NCBI RefSeq assembly: GCF_029945895.1
Contig: NZ_JAQSDL010000025.1
Span: forward strand, 1-64,000
Length of the DNA stretch: 64,000 bases
Direction of reading: 5' to 3'
Source: Polaromonas sp.
GTDB taxonomy: Bacteria > Pseudomonadota > Gammaproteobacteria > Burkholderiales > Burkholderiaceae_C
Positions within the stretch are counted from its first letter, which is position 1. Each line of letters starts with the position of its first letter. The position numbers and the translations under genes were made by a program. The notes under the pieces were generated by a model, which made no database searches, was not told where the DNA came from, and worked only from the letters and a program-made list of their open reading frames with translations. Below, piece by piece: positions 1 through 8,183 of the stretch.

Positions 1-2
1 AC

Positions 3-173
3 AAACACAAGGCCGGCATCCAGTCCAACGTGTATGTGCAGAAGTGGGGTGTGCGTTTGCTGCCTGGCCTGTATGCCATGTACAACCCCATGCCGTATGA
101 AGGGGCGCGCGACATGGAGGTGGAGTTGGGGATTGCGTTGCGGGAGTTGGGGTATGGGGTTTGGCAGGCTTAG
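3..173 (+). CDS. C-terminal end of an unidentified protein (5' truncated by the window)
   Basis: The reading frame is open from the window edge to a TAG at 171-173 and gives a plausible 56-residue protein tail rich in Tyr, Met and Gly, ending in ELGYGVWQA. The other two forward frames are either closed or give improbable composition. I do not recognise the family from this tail. The gene starts outside the window, so neither length nor function can be judged. Base composition of the last 60 bases is rich in G runs, unlike the lower-GC DNA that follows. Confidence 0.55.
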   Translation, partial: KHKAGIQSNVYVQKWGVRLLPGLYAMYNPMPYEGARDMEVELGIALRELGYGVWQA

Positions 174-330
174 AGTTGTCCTTTGGATCGCTGAAGCGAC
201 ATGAGCGTTGCCGCCTCGTACAGAAGAGTGCGTCTTTCTAGTCCGATTGCAGGATGACGGGTTGTAGCCTGAGCTCGATACTTGGCATTTGCTGTATTTG
301 TGCCCACCTGTTGGTAGTCGCTTTGCCGAC

Positions 331-352
331 AGATATTTCTAGCGGAATATCT
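331..352. promoter_or_regulatory. Perfect inverted repeat, candidate operator upstream of the GIY-YIG-like gene
   Basis: AGATATT and AATATCT are perfect 7-bp inverted arms separated by 8 bases, ending 31 bp before the start codon at 384. The spacing and symmetry suit a dimeric repressor site. The rest of 174-383 is non-coding, of lower GC than the surroundings, and I see no clear -35/-10 pair in it. The regulator is unknown. Confidence 0.4.
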
Positions 353-383
353 TTACAACTGAATCACTTTTGACAAGAACACA

Positions 384-1085
384 ATGAAGTCTCTACCCCT
401 TGAATTCGAGCCGAATGCCTCCTTCTGCTACCGATTTGCTCGCTACCACCTTCTGCCAGAACTAGCCCAAGAACCTGAAGCTCTATCGCGTGAACCTTTC
501 AAACTGAATCTTGTCATTAACAGAGTTTTGAACCGATATTTGACGGATGAGCAAATGGGTCTTACGTACCCAGCGCGGGACACTGAAGGGAAAATGCATC
601 AGGTTGGCGCAGCCATTCGGTTTTTCGTTTCTCTTCGCGCAAAGCGAGGGTCGGAATCACCATTTGTTTGGATGGGGCAGTCCGGGATGTATCGCCTGAA
701 GTCAGACTCGGAGTTGACGCAGGAAGCTGCCGAGGACGTAGACAACGCCGTTGAGGAGCAGGTCGACGTTGAATTCAACGGGTGGATATATGCTTTCACT
801 TTCCCTGCAATTAAGAAAAGCAAGGAGCCATTTCCAATCAAGGTTGGGCTTACCACCGCTGCTGACGTAGAGACCCGTGTATTTGGACAATGTCGGGGTG
901 CAGGATACTTCGAGAAACCAGAAATCCTCGGTCGGTGGCCGGTCAAACGGGTTGCCCAAGTTGAAGATGCCATTCATGCCGTTCTTAAAGCAAGAGGGCG
1001 TTGGAAAGAAGATGCGCCTGGAGATGAGTGGTTCATTACCACCATTGACGAAGTGCAATCTATCGTTGGCTTTATTAACCCGTAA
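384..1085 (+). CDS. GIY-YIG-like (T5orf172/MUG113-type) domain protein in low-GC DNA
   Basis: This 233-residue protein has a C-terminal half (about residues 130-230) resembling the T5orf172/MUG113 branch of the GIY-YIG nuclease superfamily. GWIYAFTF corresponds to the first GIY-like strand; KVGLTTAADVETRV supplies the second strand and the usual Arg region; a helical tail contains the likely Glu (QVEDAIHAVL). The N-terminal 120 residues match nothing I recognise. The coding sequence is near 50% GC by eye against roughly 65% in neighbouring genes, which points to horizontal acquisition. Members of this family occur in phages and mobile regions, but no integrase or phage gene is visible nearby. 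The start is the first ATG after the upstream inverted repeat; its ribosome binding site is weak (ACAAGAACACA). Catalytic activity is inferred from fold resemblance only. Confidence 0.6.
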   Translation: MKSLPLEFEPNASFCYRFARYHLLPELAQEPEALSREPFKLNLVINRVLNRYLTDEQMGLTYPARDTEGKMHQVGAAIRFFVSLRAKRGSESPFVWMGQSGMYRLKSDSELTQEAAEDVDNAVEEQVDVEFNGWIYAFTFPAIKKSKEPFPIKVGLTTAADVETRVFGQCRGAGYFEKPEILGRWPVKRVAQVEDAIHAVLKARGRWKEDAPGDEWFITTIDEVQSIVGFINP

Positions 1086-1237
1086 GAAGGTGGCGAGTGT
1101 CTTGGCTATTTGTGTACTGACGCCAACGTTCGAAATAGGAACGGCGCGGATTTTTGTTGAGGATCTTCACAATCGAAGTCTCGCGATCACGTGAACACCC
1201 CAGCGTCGATGAATCAAACCCAATAGAAGCCCCACCC

Positions 1238-1819
1238 ATGCGCTTCGAAGGCACCCTCAAAAGCTGGAACGACGACAAGGGCTTTGGCTTCATCAGTCCC
1301 AGCCAGGGCGGGCAGGACATCTTTGTCCACATTTCCGAATACCGGCGCGGTGGCCGACCGGTGCTGAACGAGGCGCTGACCTTCGAGGTGGCGCTCAATC
1401 CCCAGGGCAAAAAACGCGCGATGAATGTGCAGGGTTTGGGTGCGCAGCATGCCGCGTACCAGCCCGACCGCAGCAGCCGCCCGGTGCGCATCAGCCGTTC
1501 GGGCAATTCGCCCGGCGGTGCTTTGAAGACCGTGGTGGGCGTGCTGCTGGTGGCGGCACTGGGTTGGCAGGCTTATGCGTATTACCAGAAGGTGGCGCCA
1601 GCCCATCGTGCCAGTGAAGCAACGTCGCCCGCCAGCCAACCCTTGCTGGACCTGGCGCCTTCGCGTGCCGCTACAGCTTCCTATGTCTGCGACGGCCGCC
1701 AGCATTGTTCACAGATGACGTCCTGCGCCGAAGCCACGTATTTCCTGAAAAACTGCCCAGGTACCAAGATGGACGGCGACCACGATGGTGTGCCCTGCGA
1801 AGACCAGTTGTGCAGGTAG
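1238..1819 (+). CDS. Cold-shock domain / transmembrane / excalibur fusion protein
   Basis: A 193-residue protein with three parts. Residues 1-67 are a cold-shock domain with RNP1 (KGFGFI, 14-19) and RNP2 (DIFVHIS, 27-33), which bind single-stranded RNA or DNA. Residues about 96-115 form one hydrophobic helix. Residues about 155-193 are an excalibur-type module: paired cysteines and a DGDHDGVPCE loop like the calcium-binding loop of EF-hands. The Arg/Lys-rich segment before the helix predicts that the nucleic-acid-binding end stays in the cytoplasm and the cysteine/calcium module faces the periplasm. The start at 1238 is chosen because the cold-shock domain begins there; an upstream in-frame start at 1154 would add unrelated residues. 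The role is unknown; RNA binding at the membrane is an inference. Confidence 0.8.
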   Translation: MRFEGTLKSWNDDKGFGFISPSQGGQDIFVHISEYRRGGRPVLNEALTFEVALNPQGKKRAMNVQGLGAQHAAYQPDRSSRPVRISRSGNSPGGALKTVVGVLLVAALGWQAYAYYQKVAPAHRASEATSPASQPLLDLAPSRAATASYVCDGRQHCSQMTSCAEATYFLKNCPGTKMDGDHDGVPCEDQLCR

Positions 1820-1841
1820 TCGCGACCTCGCTGTATTTGAT

Positions 1842-1901
1842 CTGCTATCAATAGCAGAGCTGCTGGCGCCCGACAGACAGGGGCTGCAGGCCGTTTTGAC
1901 C
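1842..1901 (+). repeat. Dispersed GCTATCAAA-type stem-loop repeat, copy 1
   Basis: The element opens with the small palindrome GCTATCAATAGC, continues with AGCTGCTGGCGCCC, a short loop, and a GGGCTGCAGGCC arm followed by GTTTT. It lies just after the stop codon of the excalibur fusion gene and could act as its terminator. The remaining DNA to 2084 shows no feature I can support. Confidence 0.75.
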
Positions 1902-2084
1902 TTCAACTTTGGTGGACTGGCCGCAGCGCGGGCCTGGCACTGCAAGGTGGCAGGCGCCGGCTGTGGGCCCGCTGTGGGCCCGCTGTCCGACATGCAACGT
2001 GTTACCTCGCCTACACGAGCGTCGTGATCTGGCCCTAAATTCGAGCTTACGTCCGCTGTGCGGACATCAGCAGGAACACAAGTC

Positions 2085-2417
2085 ATGGACATTTCCCTGG
2101 GCGGCGAGAAGAAGGCGTCTGTGAGCAAGGCGCAGGCAACGGAGCAGCGGGCGGCACAGCGTTTTGGTGTGGCGCTGCGCCTGACGGTCGACGGTGACGA
2201 GGGCGCGACCCATGACCTGAGCGCGACCGGGCTGTACTTCCAGTCGGACCGCAGTTATGAAGTTGGCGCCAATATGGAACTGGTGCTGGAGTTTCCACGC
2301 ACCGGCCGTGTGCACCCGCTGACCTGCGAGGCACAGGTGGTGCGGGTAACACCTGCCGGCGACGGCTTCAACATTGCCGTGCGCCTGTTGACGCCGCTGT
2401 TTCCCGACCGGGCGTAG
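2085..2417 (+). CDS. PilZ domain protein
   Basis: A small (110-residue) single-domain PilZ protein. The two cyclic-di-GMP signature elements are present in the usual order: an RxxxR-like element (EQRAAQRF) near residue 20 and the D/NxSxxG element (HDLSATG) about 25 residues later. Stand-alone PilZ proteins usually act as c-di-GMP-responsive adaptors in motility, biofilm or secretion, but no such genes are adjacent, so the partner is unknown. The ATG at 2085 is chosen over a GTG at 2058 because AGCAGGAAC sits upstream of it. The first Arg spacing is slightly loose (RAAQR), so binding should be tested rather than assumed. Confidence 0.8.
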   Translation: MDISLGGEKKASVSKAQATEQRAAQRFGVALRLTVDGDEGATHDLSATGLYFQSDRSYEVGANMELVLEFPRTGRVHPLTCEAQVVRVTPAGDGFNIAVRLLTPLFPDRA

Positions 2418-2445
2418 CCCCTCAGGCTCAAGCCGCCCTGGCCGC

Positions 2446-3231
2446 TCAGGCCAGGCCGATGTTTTTCAGCGCGGGCTTCCAGCACTGCATGACTATCTTT
2501 TTGAAACCCGAGCCCTTGGGGTGCAACTCGTTGGCCCAGTCGCCGGGGCCTAGCGTGCCGCGGCTGTCCACCACGTGCAGGTGGGCGGGGTCCATTTTCG
2601 TGATGTTGTCCAGCACCTTGTAGAAAGCGTCCAGCAGGTAGACCACGCAGGCCTGGTGCAGCTCGGGCTTGACACCGGCGGCCGTCAGCGCGGGTTGCAG
2701 CCAGCCGTCCTTGCCGAACACGCCCTTGCCGTCCGGGATCGCATAGTCGTAGGTGTGCATGACGATCAGGCAGTTCAGGGGGGTGCGGGTGTAGACCACA
2801 CCAATCAGCTTGCGGTAATAGGTGTCCATGCGGTCCAGAAACCCCTGCAGACCCTGCGCGCCACCGCGAAAGCAGCCGTTGGCCGTGGTTTCGCCCGAGC
2901 AGCTGTCCTTGAGCAGCGGCCGCATGTCGTTGAAGCCGGCGAAGTCGTTGCCGCCGCCGCTCAGGAACACGGCCGACAGGCCTGCGCCGTACAGCTTGAG
3001 TGTGCTGCGCACGCTGTCGGCGTATTTGCCGTCCACATAGTCAAAGGCTTCGGCGCCGTTCATGCCCTTGGCCAGAATGACGTGGCTTTTGGGCGCCACG
3101 ATCTGGCCCAGGTAGTTGGTCAGGCTGCCCCCGAAGAAGGGGTACCAGAACCACGAGTCGCCGATCGCCAGGATGGTCGGGTTGGCGCCGTCGGCCTTCA
3201 TTTGCGTTTCGTCCCAGTAGTAGTTGCTCAT
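2446..3231 (-). CDS. SGNH/GDSL-family hydrolase
   Basis: A 261-residue protein with the blocks of the SGNH hydrolase superfamily: AIGDSWFW (nucleophile Ser26), GMNGAEAF, GGGND (about 93-97) and a C-terminal NELHPKG carrying the catalytic His. These enzymes are esterases, lipases or deacylases. No signal peptide is visible from this start, so a cytoplasmic location is likely. The start is set at 3231 because GGAAACACC precedes the ATG and the GDSW block normally lies near the N-terminus; the longer open frame upstream is low-complexity and overlaps the promoter region of the divergent glutathione S-transferase gene. The substrate cannot be predicted. Confidence 0.8.
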   Translation of the reverse strand: MSNYYWDETQMKADGANPTILAIGDSWFWYPFFGGSLTNYLGQIVAPKSHVILAKGMNGAEAFDYVDGKYADSVRSTLKLYGAGLSAVFLSGGGNDFAGFNDMRPLLKDSCSGETTANGCFRGGAQGLQGFLDRMDTYYRKLIGVVYTRTPLNCLIVMHTYDYAIPDGKGVFGKDGWLQPALTAAGVKPELHQACVVYLLDAFYKVLDNITKMDPAHLHVVDSRGTLGPGDWANELHPKGSGFKKIVMQCWKPALKNIGLA

Positions 3232-3433
3232 GGTGTTTCCAGTCAACGAAGTGGATGAGGAGAAAATACTCGCGCTGGCGCCGCTGGCTGTCGTCCCACA
3301 ATTGGAGGAGAAAGCGGCAGAAGTCACACAGATCGGCGGGGTGGCACCGGGTGGCCGGCGGCTGTCACCGCCGTTGCATGCCGGGCGCGCCGGGCGGCAT
3401 AAACTCGGAGCCATCTTTCCAGGAGACAACACC

Positions 3434-4078
3434 ATGCTTACCCTTTGCGGCTTTCCCGTGTCCAACTACTACAACAAGGTCAAACTCGCGCTGCTTGAAA
3501 AAGGCGTGCCTTTTGCCGAGGAACATGCCGCCACGCACAGCAAGGACGAAGCCATCCTCGGCGCTTCGCCGCTGGGAAAAATTCCGTTCATCCGTACCGA
3601 GCACGGCGGGCTGTGTGAGAGCCAGGCCATCCTGGACTACATCGAAACCACCTACCCGCAGTCGCCGCTGCTGCCGGCCGATGCCTTTGCCGCCGCCAAG
3701 GTGCGCGAGCTCACCACCTTCATCGACTGGCACCTGGAGATCGTCGCGCGCCAGTTGTATGGCGCGGCGTTTTTCGGTGCCGAGCCGCTGAGTGAGGGCA
3801 ACCTGGCGCGCATCCGCAAACAGCTGGAGGCCAACATTGCCGCCTTCAAAAAGCTGGCGAAGTTTTCGCCCTATGTGGCCGGCGACACTTTCACCCAGGC
3901 CGACTGCGCCGCCTTTGCCAGCCTGCCGCTGGTGGGCATGGCCAGCAAGATCGCGTTTGGCGAAGACCTGCTGCTGGCCGGCGGGGTGGACTACAAGGCG
4001 TATGTCAAGCTTATCGGCGAGCGGCCTTCGGCCCAGAAAGTGGTGGCTGACCGCAAGGCCGCGCAGACCAAGGCCTGA
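3434..4078 (+). CDS. Glutathione S-transferase family protein
   Basis: A 214-residue protein of typical length for cytosolic GSTs. The N-terminal thioredoxin-like domain (1-78) includes the cis-proline/substrate strand region GKIPFI and the glutathione-binding CESQAILDYIE segment; the rest is the helical C-terminal domain with an Asp-containing ADCAAFASLPL helix. The N-terminal SNYYNKVKLAL places it among bacterial GSTs with a Ser/Tyr-type active site. The ATG at 3434 follows a good ribosome binding site (AGGAGACAAC). The enzyme would conjugate or isomerise electrophilic substrates with glutathione. It is transcribed away from the SGNH hydrolase gene; the 200 bp between them carry the promoters. 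Confidence 0.9.
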   Translation: MLTLCGFPVSNYYNKVKLALLEKGVPFAEEHAATHSKDEAILGASPLGKIPFIRTEHGGLCESQAILDYIETTYPQSPLLPADAFAAAKVRELTTFIDWHLEIVARQLYGAAFFGAEPLSEGNLARIRKQLEANIAAFKKLAKFSPYVAGDTFTQADCAAFASLPLVGMASKIAFGEDLLLAGGVDYKAYVKLIGERPSAQKVVADRKAAQTKA

Positions 4079-4095
4079 GCAGGGACCGGCAAGCG

Positions 4096-4212
4096 ATGAT
4101 GGCGTTTGAACAGCTGATGGCGCAAGCCGTCTACCTCGTCTACCGCGTCGGCGGCTACGCGCTGCTGAACCTGGTGGAAGACCCGGCGCTGCTGGCCATC
4201 ATCTTCTGCTGA
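4096..4212 (+). CDS. Possible 38-residue hydrophobic small protein
   Basis: An ATG-started frame 17 bp after the GST stop encodes a 38-residue peptide with a long uncharged stretch (YRVGGYALLNLVEDPALLAIIFC) and codon choice matching neighbouring genes. Its TGA overlaps the start of a stem-loop repeat. It is too short to judge by composition alone and has only a weak ribosome binding site. It could be a real small membrane-associated protein co-transcribed with the GST gene, or a chance frame. Confidence 0.3.
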   Translation: MMAFEQLMAQAVYLVYRVGGYALLNLVEDPALLAIIFC

Positions 4213-4267
4213 CTATCAAAATAATAGCTGGTGGCGCCCGTATCTATTGGGCTGACGGCTGTTTTTG
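4211..4267 (+). repeat. Dispersed GCTATCAAA-type stem-loop repeat, copy 2
   Basis: ACTATCAAAATAATAGC followed by a GGTGGCGCCC arm, a loop, a GGGC arm and GTTTTTG. It has the same order of parts as the copy near 1842 and lies between two coding units, where the hairpin and T-run could terminate transcription. Confidence 0.75.
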
Positions 4268-4319
4268 CATGTAATTCTTTGACATGCGGAATCCGGCCAC
4301 CCGCGTTAAGCTCGACCCC

Positions 4320-5105
4320 ATGACGCCTGAGCAACTTCTCCACCATCACGACCATGCCGGTTTCTGGCCCGCCGCCTCGGGTCTGGACGTGCCTGCGGCT
4401 TATCAACGCGCGCTGGCGGTGCGGCAGTTGCGCATGGACCGCGGCGAACAGCCGCGCGGCTACAAGGTGGGTTTTACCAATCGCAGCATCTGGCCGCGCT
4501 ACCAGGTGTTTGGACCGATCTGGGGCACGGTCTGGGACACCACCTTGTCGTATTGCGAAGGGCAGGGCGAGGTGTCGCTGGCGGGAACCTGCCAGCCGCG
4601 GCTGGAGCCGGAAGCGGTGTTCGGCATGGCCGCGACGCCCCCTGTGAATGCCTCGCTTGACGATTTGTTTGCCTGCATCGCCTGGGTCGCGCCCGGTTTC
4701 GAGATCGTGCAGTCGCACCAGCCCGGCTGGAAATTCGTGGCGGCCGATACCGTGGCCGACGGTGCGCTGCATGCGCGCCTGCTGGTAGGCGCACGGGTGC
4801 CGGTGGCCACGCTGGCCAGCGATGCGCAGGCCCTGGAGCAAAAGCTGGCCGGGGCACACATCACGCTGTCTTGCGGCGGGCGGCAGGTGGACCAGGGCGT
4901 GGGTGCGAATGTGCTCGACGGCCCGTTGCATGCGCTGCAGCATTTCCTGCAGGAGCTGCGCAGCTGCCCCGGTGCGCCCGAGCTGCAGCCGGGCGACGTG
5001 GTGACCACCGGCACCTGGACCGATGCCTGGCCGGTGGCGCCGGGCGAGACCTGGACGGCGGCGTTTGATGCACCACTGTCCGGTCTGAGCGTCAGGTTCC
5101 GCTGA
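4320..5105 (+). CDS. 2-keto-4-pentenoate hydratase / 2-oxo-3-hexenedioate decarboxylase family protein (MhpD-like)
   Basis: About 261 residues with the layout of the fumarylacetoacetase-superfamily hydratases and decarboxylases of aromatic meta-cleavage pathways. RGYKVGFTNRS is the conserved Lys strand, RLEPEAVFGM matches the metal-binding E-x-E segment, and a GDVVTTGTWTDA stretch corresponds to the GD(V/I)VxTG(T/S) C-terminal motif. The usual second metal-binding acidic residues fall near GFEIVQSH. Family members hydrate 2-hydroxypentadienoate or decarboxylate oxalocrotonate. The stop overlaps the start of the MFS transporter by one base, so the two are co-translated; a metabolite transporter would suit a catabolic enzyme. 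ATG 4284 is an alternative start; neither has a strong ribosome binding site. Confidence 0.75.
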   Translation: MTPEQLLHHHDHAGFWPAASGLDVPAAYQRALAVRQLRMDRGEQPRGYKVGFTNRSIWPRYQVFGPIWGTVWDTTLSYCEGQGEVSLAGTCQPRLEPEAVFGMAATPPVNASLDDLFACIAWVAPGFEIVQSHQPGWKFVAADTVADGALHARLLVGARVPVATLASDAQALEQKLAGAHITLSCGGRQVDQGVGANVLDGPLHALQHFLQELRSCPGAPELQPGDVVTTGTWTDAWPVAPGETWTAAFDAPLSGLSVRFR

Positions 5106-6301
5106 TGGCGGGCGCCGTTCCCCGGCGCATCCTGCCGGTCATCGTGCTGTCGCAGTTTGCCGGCACCTCCCTGTGGTTTGCGGTCAATGCCGTCATGCCC
5201 GACCTGCAGCGCGCCTGGGGCTTGCCGCCGGGCGCGGTGGGCATGTTGACCTCGGCGGTGCAGCTCGGCTTTGTGGCGGGCACGCTGGTGTTTGCCTTGC
5301 TGATGCTGGCCGACCGTTTTGCACCTTCACGCGTGTTCCTGATCTGCTCGCTGCTCGGTGCGGCGCTCAACGCCGCCACCGTGGGGGTGCAGGGCGACTT
5401 CACGCTGTTGCTGGCCTTGCGTTTTGGTGTTGGGTTTCTGCTGGCCGGCATTTACCCGGTGGGCATGAAGATCGCGGCGAGCTGGTACCGCGAACGCCTG
5501 GGCGCGGTGATGGGTGTGCTGATAGGCGCGCTGGTACTCGGCACGGCCTTGCCGCACGGTTTGCGTGCGCTGGCCGGTGACGCGGGCCTGCCGGCATTTG
5601 CAGGGGGCGGCTCGCCCTGGCAGGCGGTGGTGCTGGGCGTGTCGCTGCTGGCCACGCTGGGTGGCCTGGCCACGGCCTGGCTGGTGCCGGAGAGCCCGTA
5701 CCTGCTGCGCGGCGCGCGCATCACGCCGCGGGCGCTGGGCCTGATCTGGACCGACCGGCGCCTGCGCGCGTCGGTGTTTGGTTACTTCGGCCACATGTGG
5801 GAGCTGTATGCCTTTTTTGTGCTGGTGCCGCTGATCGTGGCAACCCGGCTGGCCGGCACGTCGGTGAGCGCCGCGGCCTTCTGGATCATTGCGGTCGGCA
5901 GCGCCGGCTGCGTGGGTGGCGGCCTGCTGGTGCGGCGTTTCGGCAGCGCACGTGTGGCGCAAGTTCAACTGGCCGTCAGCGGCGCCTGCTGCGTGGTCGC
6001 ACCGTTGATGCTGGCCGCGCCCTTGCCGTGGTTCATGGCCTGGATGCTGCTCTGGGGCGTGACGGTGTCGGGCGACTCGCCGCAGTTCTCCACCCTGACT
6101 GCGCAGAACGCGCCGCCTGCGGTGGCCGGCAGCGTGCTGACCTTTGCCAATTGCATCGGTTTTGCGATCTCGGTGCTCAGCATCGAAGTTTTCGTGCGGG
6201 CCACGCAGGCCTGGCCCTTGGCGGTGGTGCTGCCCTGGCTTGCCCTTGGGCCAGCCCTGGGTCTGCTGATGGTCAGGCCGCTGCTGCGCAGACGCGGCTG
6301 A
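5105..6301 (+). CDS. Major facilitator superfamily transporter
   Basis: A 398-residue, very hydrophobic protein with about 12 predicted membrane helices, the usual size for MFS permeases. Loop 2-3 contains the MFS motif-A remnant (ADRFAPSRVFL), and GYFGHMWELYAFFVL opens the second six-helix half. Its start codon overlaps the stop of the MhpD-like gene (TGATG), implying translational coupling. The substrate is not predictable; export or uptake of an organic acid linked to the upstream enzyme is an inference. The 3' end carries a 9-bp tandem repeat that includes the stop codon. Confidence 0.85.
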   Translation: MAGAVPRRILPVIVLSQFAGTSLWFAVNAVMPDLQRAWGLPPGAVGMLTSAVQLGFVAGTLVFALLMLADRFAPSRVFLICSLLGAALNAATVGVQGDFTLLLALRFGVGFLLAGIYPVGMKIAASWYRERLGAVMGVLIGALVLGTALPHGLRALAGDAGLPAFAGGGSPWQAVVLGVSLLATLGGLATAWLVPESPYLLRGARITPRALGLIWTDRRLRASVFGYFGHMWELYAFFVLVPLIVATRLAGTSVSAAAFWIIAVGSAGCVGGGLLVRRFGSARVAQVQLAVSGACCVVAPLMLAAPLPWFMAWMLLWGVTVSGDSPQFSTLTAQNAPPAVAGSVLTFANCIGFAISVLSIEVFVRATQAWPLAVVLPWLALGPALGLLMVRPLLRRRG

Positions 6302-6318
6302 CGCGGCTGACGCGGCTG
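6292..6318 (+). repeat. Three tandem copies of a 9-bp unit spanning the MFS stop codon
   Basis: ACGCGGCTG is repeated three times. Because the unit is 9 bp and each junction reads CTGA, every copy carries an in-frame TGA, so repeat-number changes would not alter the protein. It looks like slippage at the gene end. Confidence 0.9.
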
Positions 6319-6505
6319 ACGAGCCTTGCGTTCGAGCCCCTTGTCGGGGCTGGTCTACGGGCTGTAGTGGGCGCCCTACACACTGAAAAGTTGGGTGTTT
6401 CGCTACCTTGCCGTGGCACGCTGTTTGCATGCTAACCCTTTGCACAACCGACCGGTTGCGCAGCAGATGCTGGCTCATCAGCTTATCTACACCAAGGAAT
6501 ATCGC

Positions 6506-7603
6506 ATGACCTCCACAAGACGTTCACTGCTCAGTCAGGCATCCATTGCTGCGGCTGCCGGAACCGCGCTCGGCTTTCCCATGATTGCCCGCGCCCAGCA
6601 GAATTTCAGCTGGAAGATGACCAGCGCCTATGGCAAGGGTTCACCGTTTTACATGGAAGGGCCGGGCAGTGCGACCGACCTGGCCAAACGCATCGACGTC
6701 ATGTCGGGCGGGCGCCTGAAGATCCAGGTGTTTGGTGCGGGCGAGCTGATTCCGGCGCTGGAAGGTTTCGACGCGGTGCGTGCAGGCACCGTCGAGATGA
6801 ACCATGCCAACAGCTACTTCTGGACCGGCAAGACCTTTGCCGCGCAGTACTTCACGGCCGTGCCGTTTGGACTGAACTTCCAGGGCATCAACGGCTGGCT
6901 CTACGACGGCGGCGGCCAGCAGCTCTGGAACGAGGTGTATGCACCCTTCGGCATGGTGGCCATGCCTTGCGGCAACACCGGTGTGCAGATGACGGGCTGG
7001 TTCAAGAAAGAGATCAAATCGAGCGCCGACCTCAAGGGCCTGAAGATGCGTATCCCCGGCCTGGCCGGACGTGTCTATGCGGCGCTCGGCGTGGACGTGA
7101 AACTGCTTCCCGGTGGCGAGATTTTCCCGGCGCTCGAGCGCGGTGTGATCGACGCGGCCGAGTTTGTCGGCCCCTTCCAGGACCGCAAGCTGGGCCTGCA
7201 CAAGGCAGCCAAATACCTCTACACCACCGGCTGGCACGAGTCGGCCACGGTGTCGGAACTGCTGATCAACAAGGCCGCCTGGGACAAGCTGCCCAAGGAC
7301 CTGCAGGCCGTGGTCGAAAACGCTTCGGCCGCCTGCAATGTCATCAGCGAAGCCTGGTGCCAGCGCAACAACGCCGAAGCCATGGACGACCTGGTGAAAA
7401 ACCAGGGCGTGATCGCCAAGCCGCTGCCCGACGAGGTGCTCAAAAAGCTGCGCGAGGTCACCAACCAGGTGCTGGCCGAAGCCGTAGCCAAGGATGCAAT
7501 GACCAAAAAAGTGCACGACTCCTACATGGCGTACAAAAAGAAGTACGACGCCTGGGCCGGCTACAGCGAAGGGCCGTACCACAACAAGATCCTGACGGCC
7601 TGA
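6506..7603 (+). CDS. TRAP transporter substrate-binding protein, DctP type
   Basis: A 365-residue periplasmic receptor of the TRAP family. The N-terminus has a twin-arginine type signal (STRRSLLSQ, then a hydrophobic stretch ending in ARAQQ). The mature part shows typical DctP segments: IDVMSGGRLKIQVFGAGEL, a LKGLKMRIPG substrate-Arg strand and PGGEIFPALERGVIDAAE. The start at 6506 is set by the signal peptide and an AAGGA ribosome binding site. It heads a dctP-dctQ-dctM order. TRAP systems use sodium-driven uptake of organic acids; the GEIF...ERGVIDAAE region resembles receptors for 2-oxo or aromatic acids, but substrate assignment would be a guess. Confidence 0.93.
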   Translation: MTSTRRSLLSQASIAAAAGTALGFPMIARAQQNFSWKMTSAYGKGSPFYMEGPGSATDLAKRIDVMSGGRLKIQVFGAGELIPALEGFDAVRAGTVEMNHANSYFWTGKTFAAQYFTAVPFGLNFQGINGWLYDGGGQQLWNEVYAPFGMVAMPCGNTGVQMTGWFKKEIKSSADLKGLKMRIPGLAGRVYAALGVDVKLLPGGEIFPALERGVIDAAEFVGPFQDRKLGLHKAAKYLYTTGWHESATVSELLINKAAWDKLPKDLQAVVENASAACNVISEAWCQRNNAEAMDDLVKNQGVIAKPLPDEVLKKLREVTNQVLAEAVAKDAMTKKVHDSYMAYKKKYDAWAGYSEGPYHNKILTA

Positions 7604-7610
7604 GCCGGTC

Positions 7611-8183
7611 ATGACAGTTGCAAAAAATGCCGGCGCCTCCGGGGGCGCTGTGGGGCCTGCGCGCGCCTTCGTGGCGCGCGTTGAACAGGTGGTGGATCTG
7701 ATCGGCCGCGCGGCCTCCTGGCTCACGCTGGCCATCGTGGTGCTGATGTCCATCGACGTGCTGATGCGTTACGCCTTCAGCATCGGCTCGGTCTGGGCGC
7801 AGGAGCTTGAGTGGCATCTGCTGGCGCCACTGGTGCTGTTTGGCATGACGTACGCGCTGCTCAAAGGTGAACATGTGCGCGTTGACGTGTTCTATGCACG
7901 TTACTCGCCGCGCATGCAGGCGGCAGTCGATTTGCTGTCGGCGCTGCTGGCCGTCGCCATGGCGGCACTGGTGATTCGTTACTCGATTCAGTTCGTGAGC
8001 CAGTCCTATGTGATCAACGAGATTTCGTCCGACCCTGGCGGGCTGACACACCGCTGGATGCTCAAGGCGCTGATCCCGGTCGGCTTTGCGGTGTTTGGCC
8101 TGATGGCGGCGGCGCAGGGTGTGGGCGCTGCCCTGCGCCTGTTTGGCCCGCAACCCGCGACGACCCCGGAGGCCGCGCCATGA
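7611..8183 (+). CDS. TRAP transporter small permease, DctQ type
   Basis: A 190-residue membrane protein with four predicted helices, the standard architecture of DctQ subunits. LMRYAFSIGSVWAQELEWHLLAPLVLFGMTYALL is the conserved central region, in which the E-W/aromatic-rich helix contacts DctM. The gene lies 7 bp after the receptor stop and overlaps the next gene by 4 bp (ATGA), as expected of a coupled operon. DctQ stabilises the transport subunit in the inner membrane. Confidence 0.93.
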   Translation: MTVAKNAGASGGAVGPARAFVARVEQVVDLIGRAASWLTLAIVVLMSIDVLMRYAFSIGSVWAQELEWHLLAPLVLFGMTYALLKGEHVRVDVFYARYSPRMQAAVDLLSALLAVAMAALVIRYSIQFVSQSYVINEISSDPGGLTHRWMLKALIPVGFAVFGLMAAAQGVGAALRLFGPQPATTPEAAP

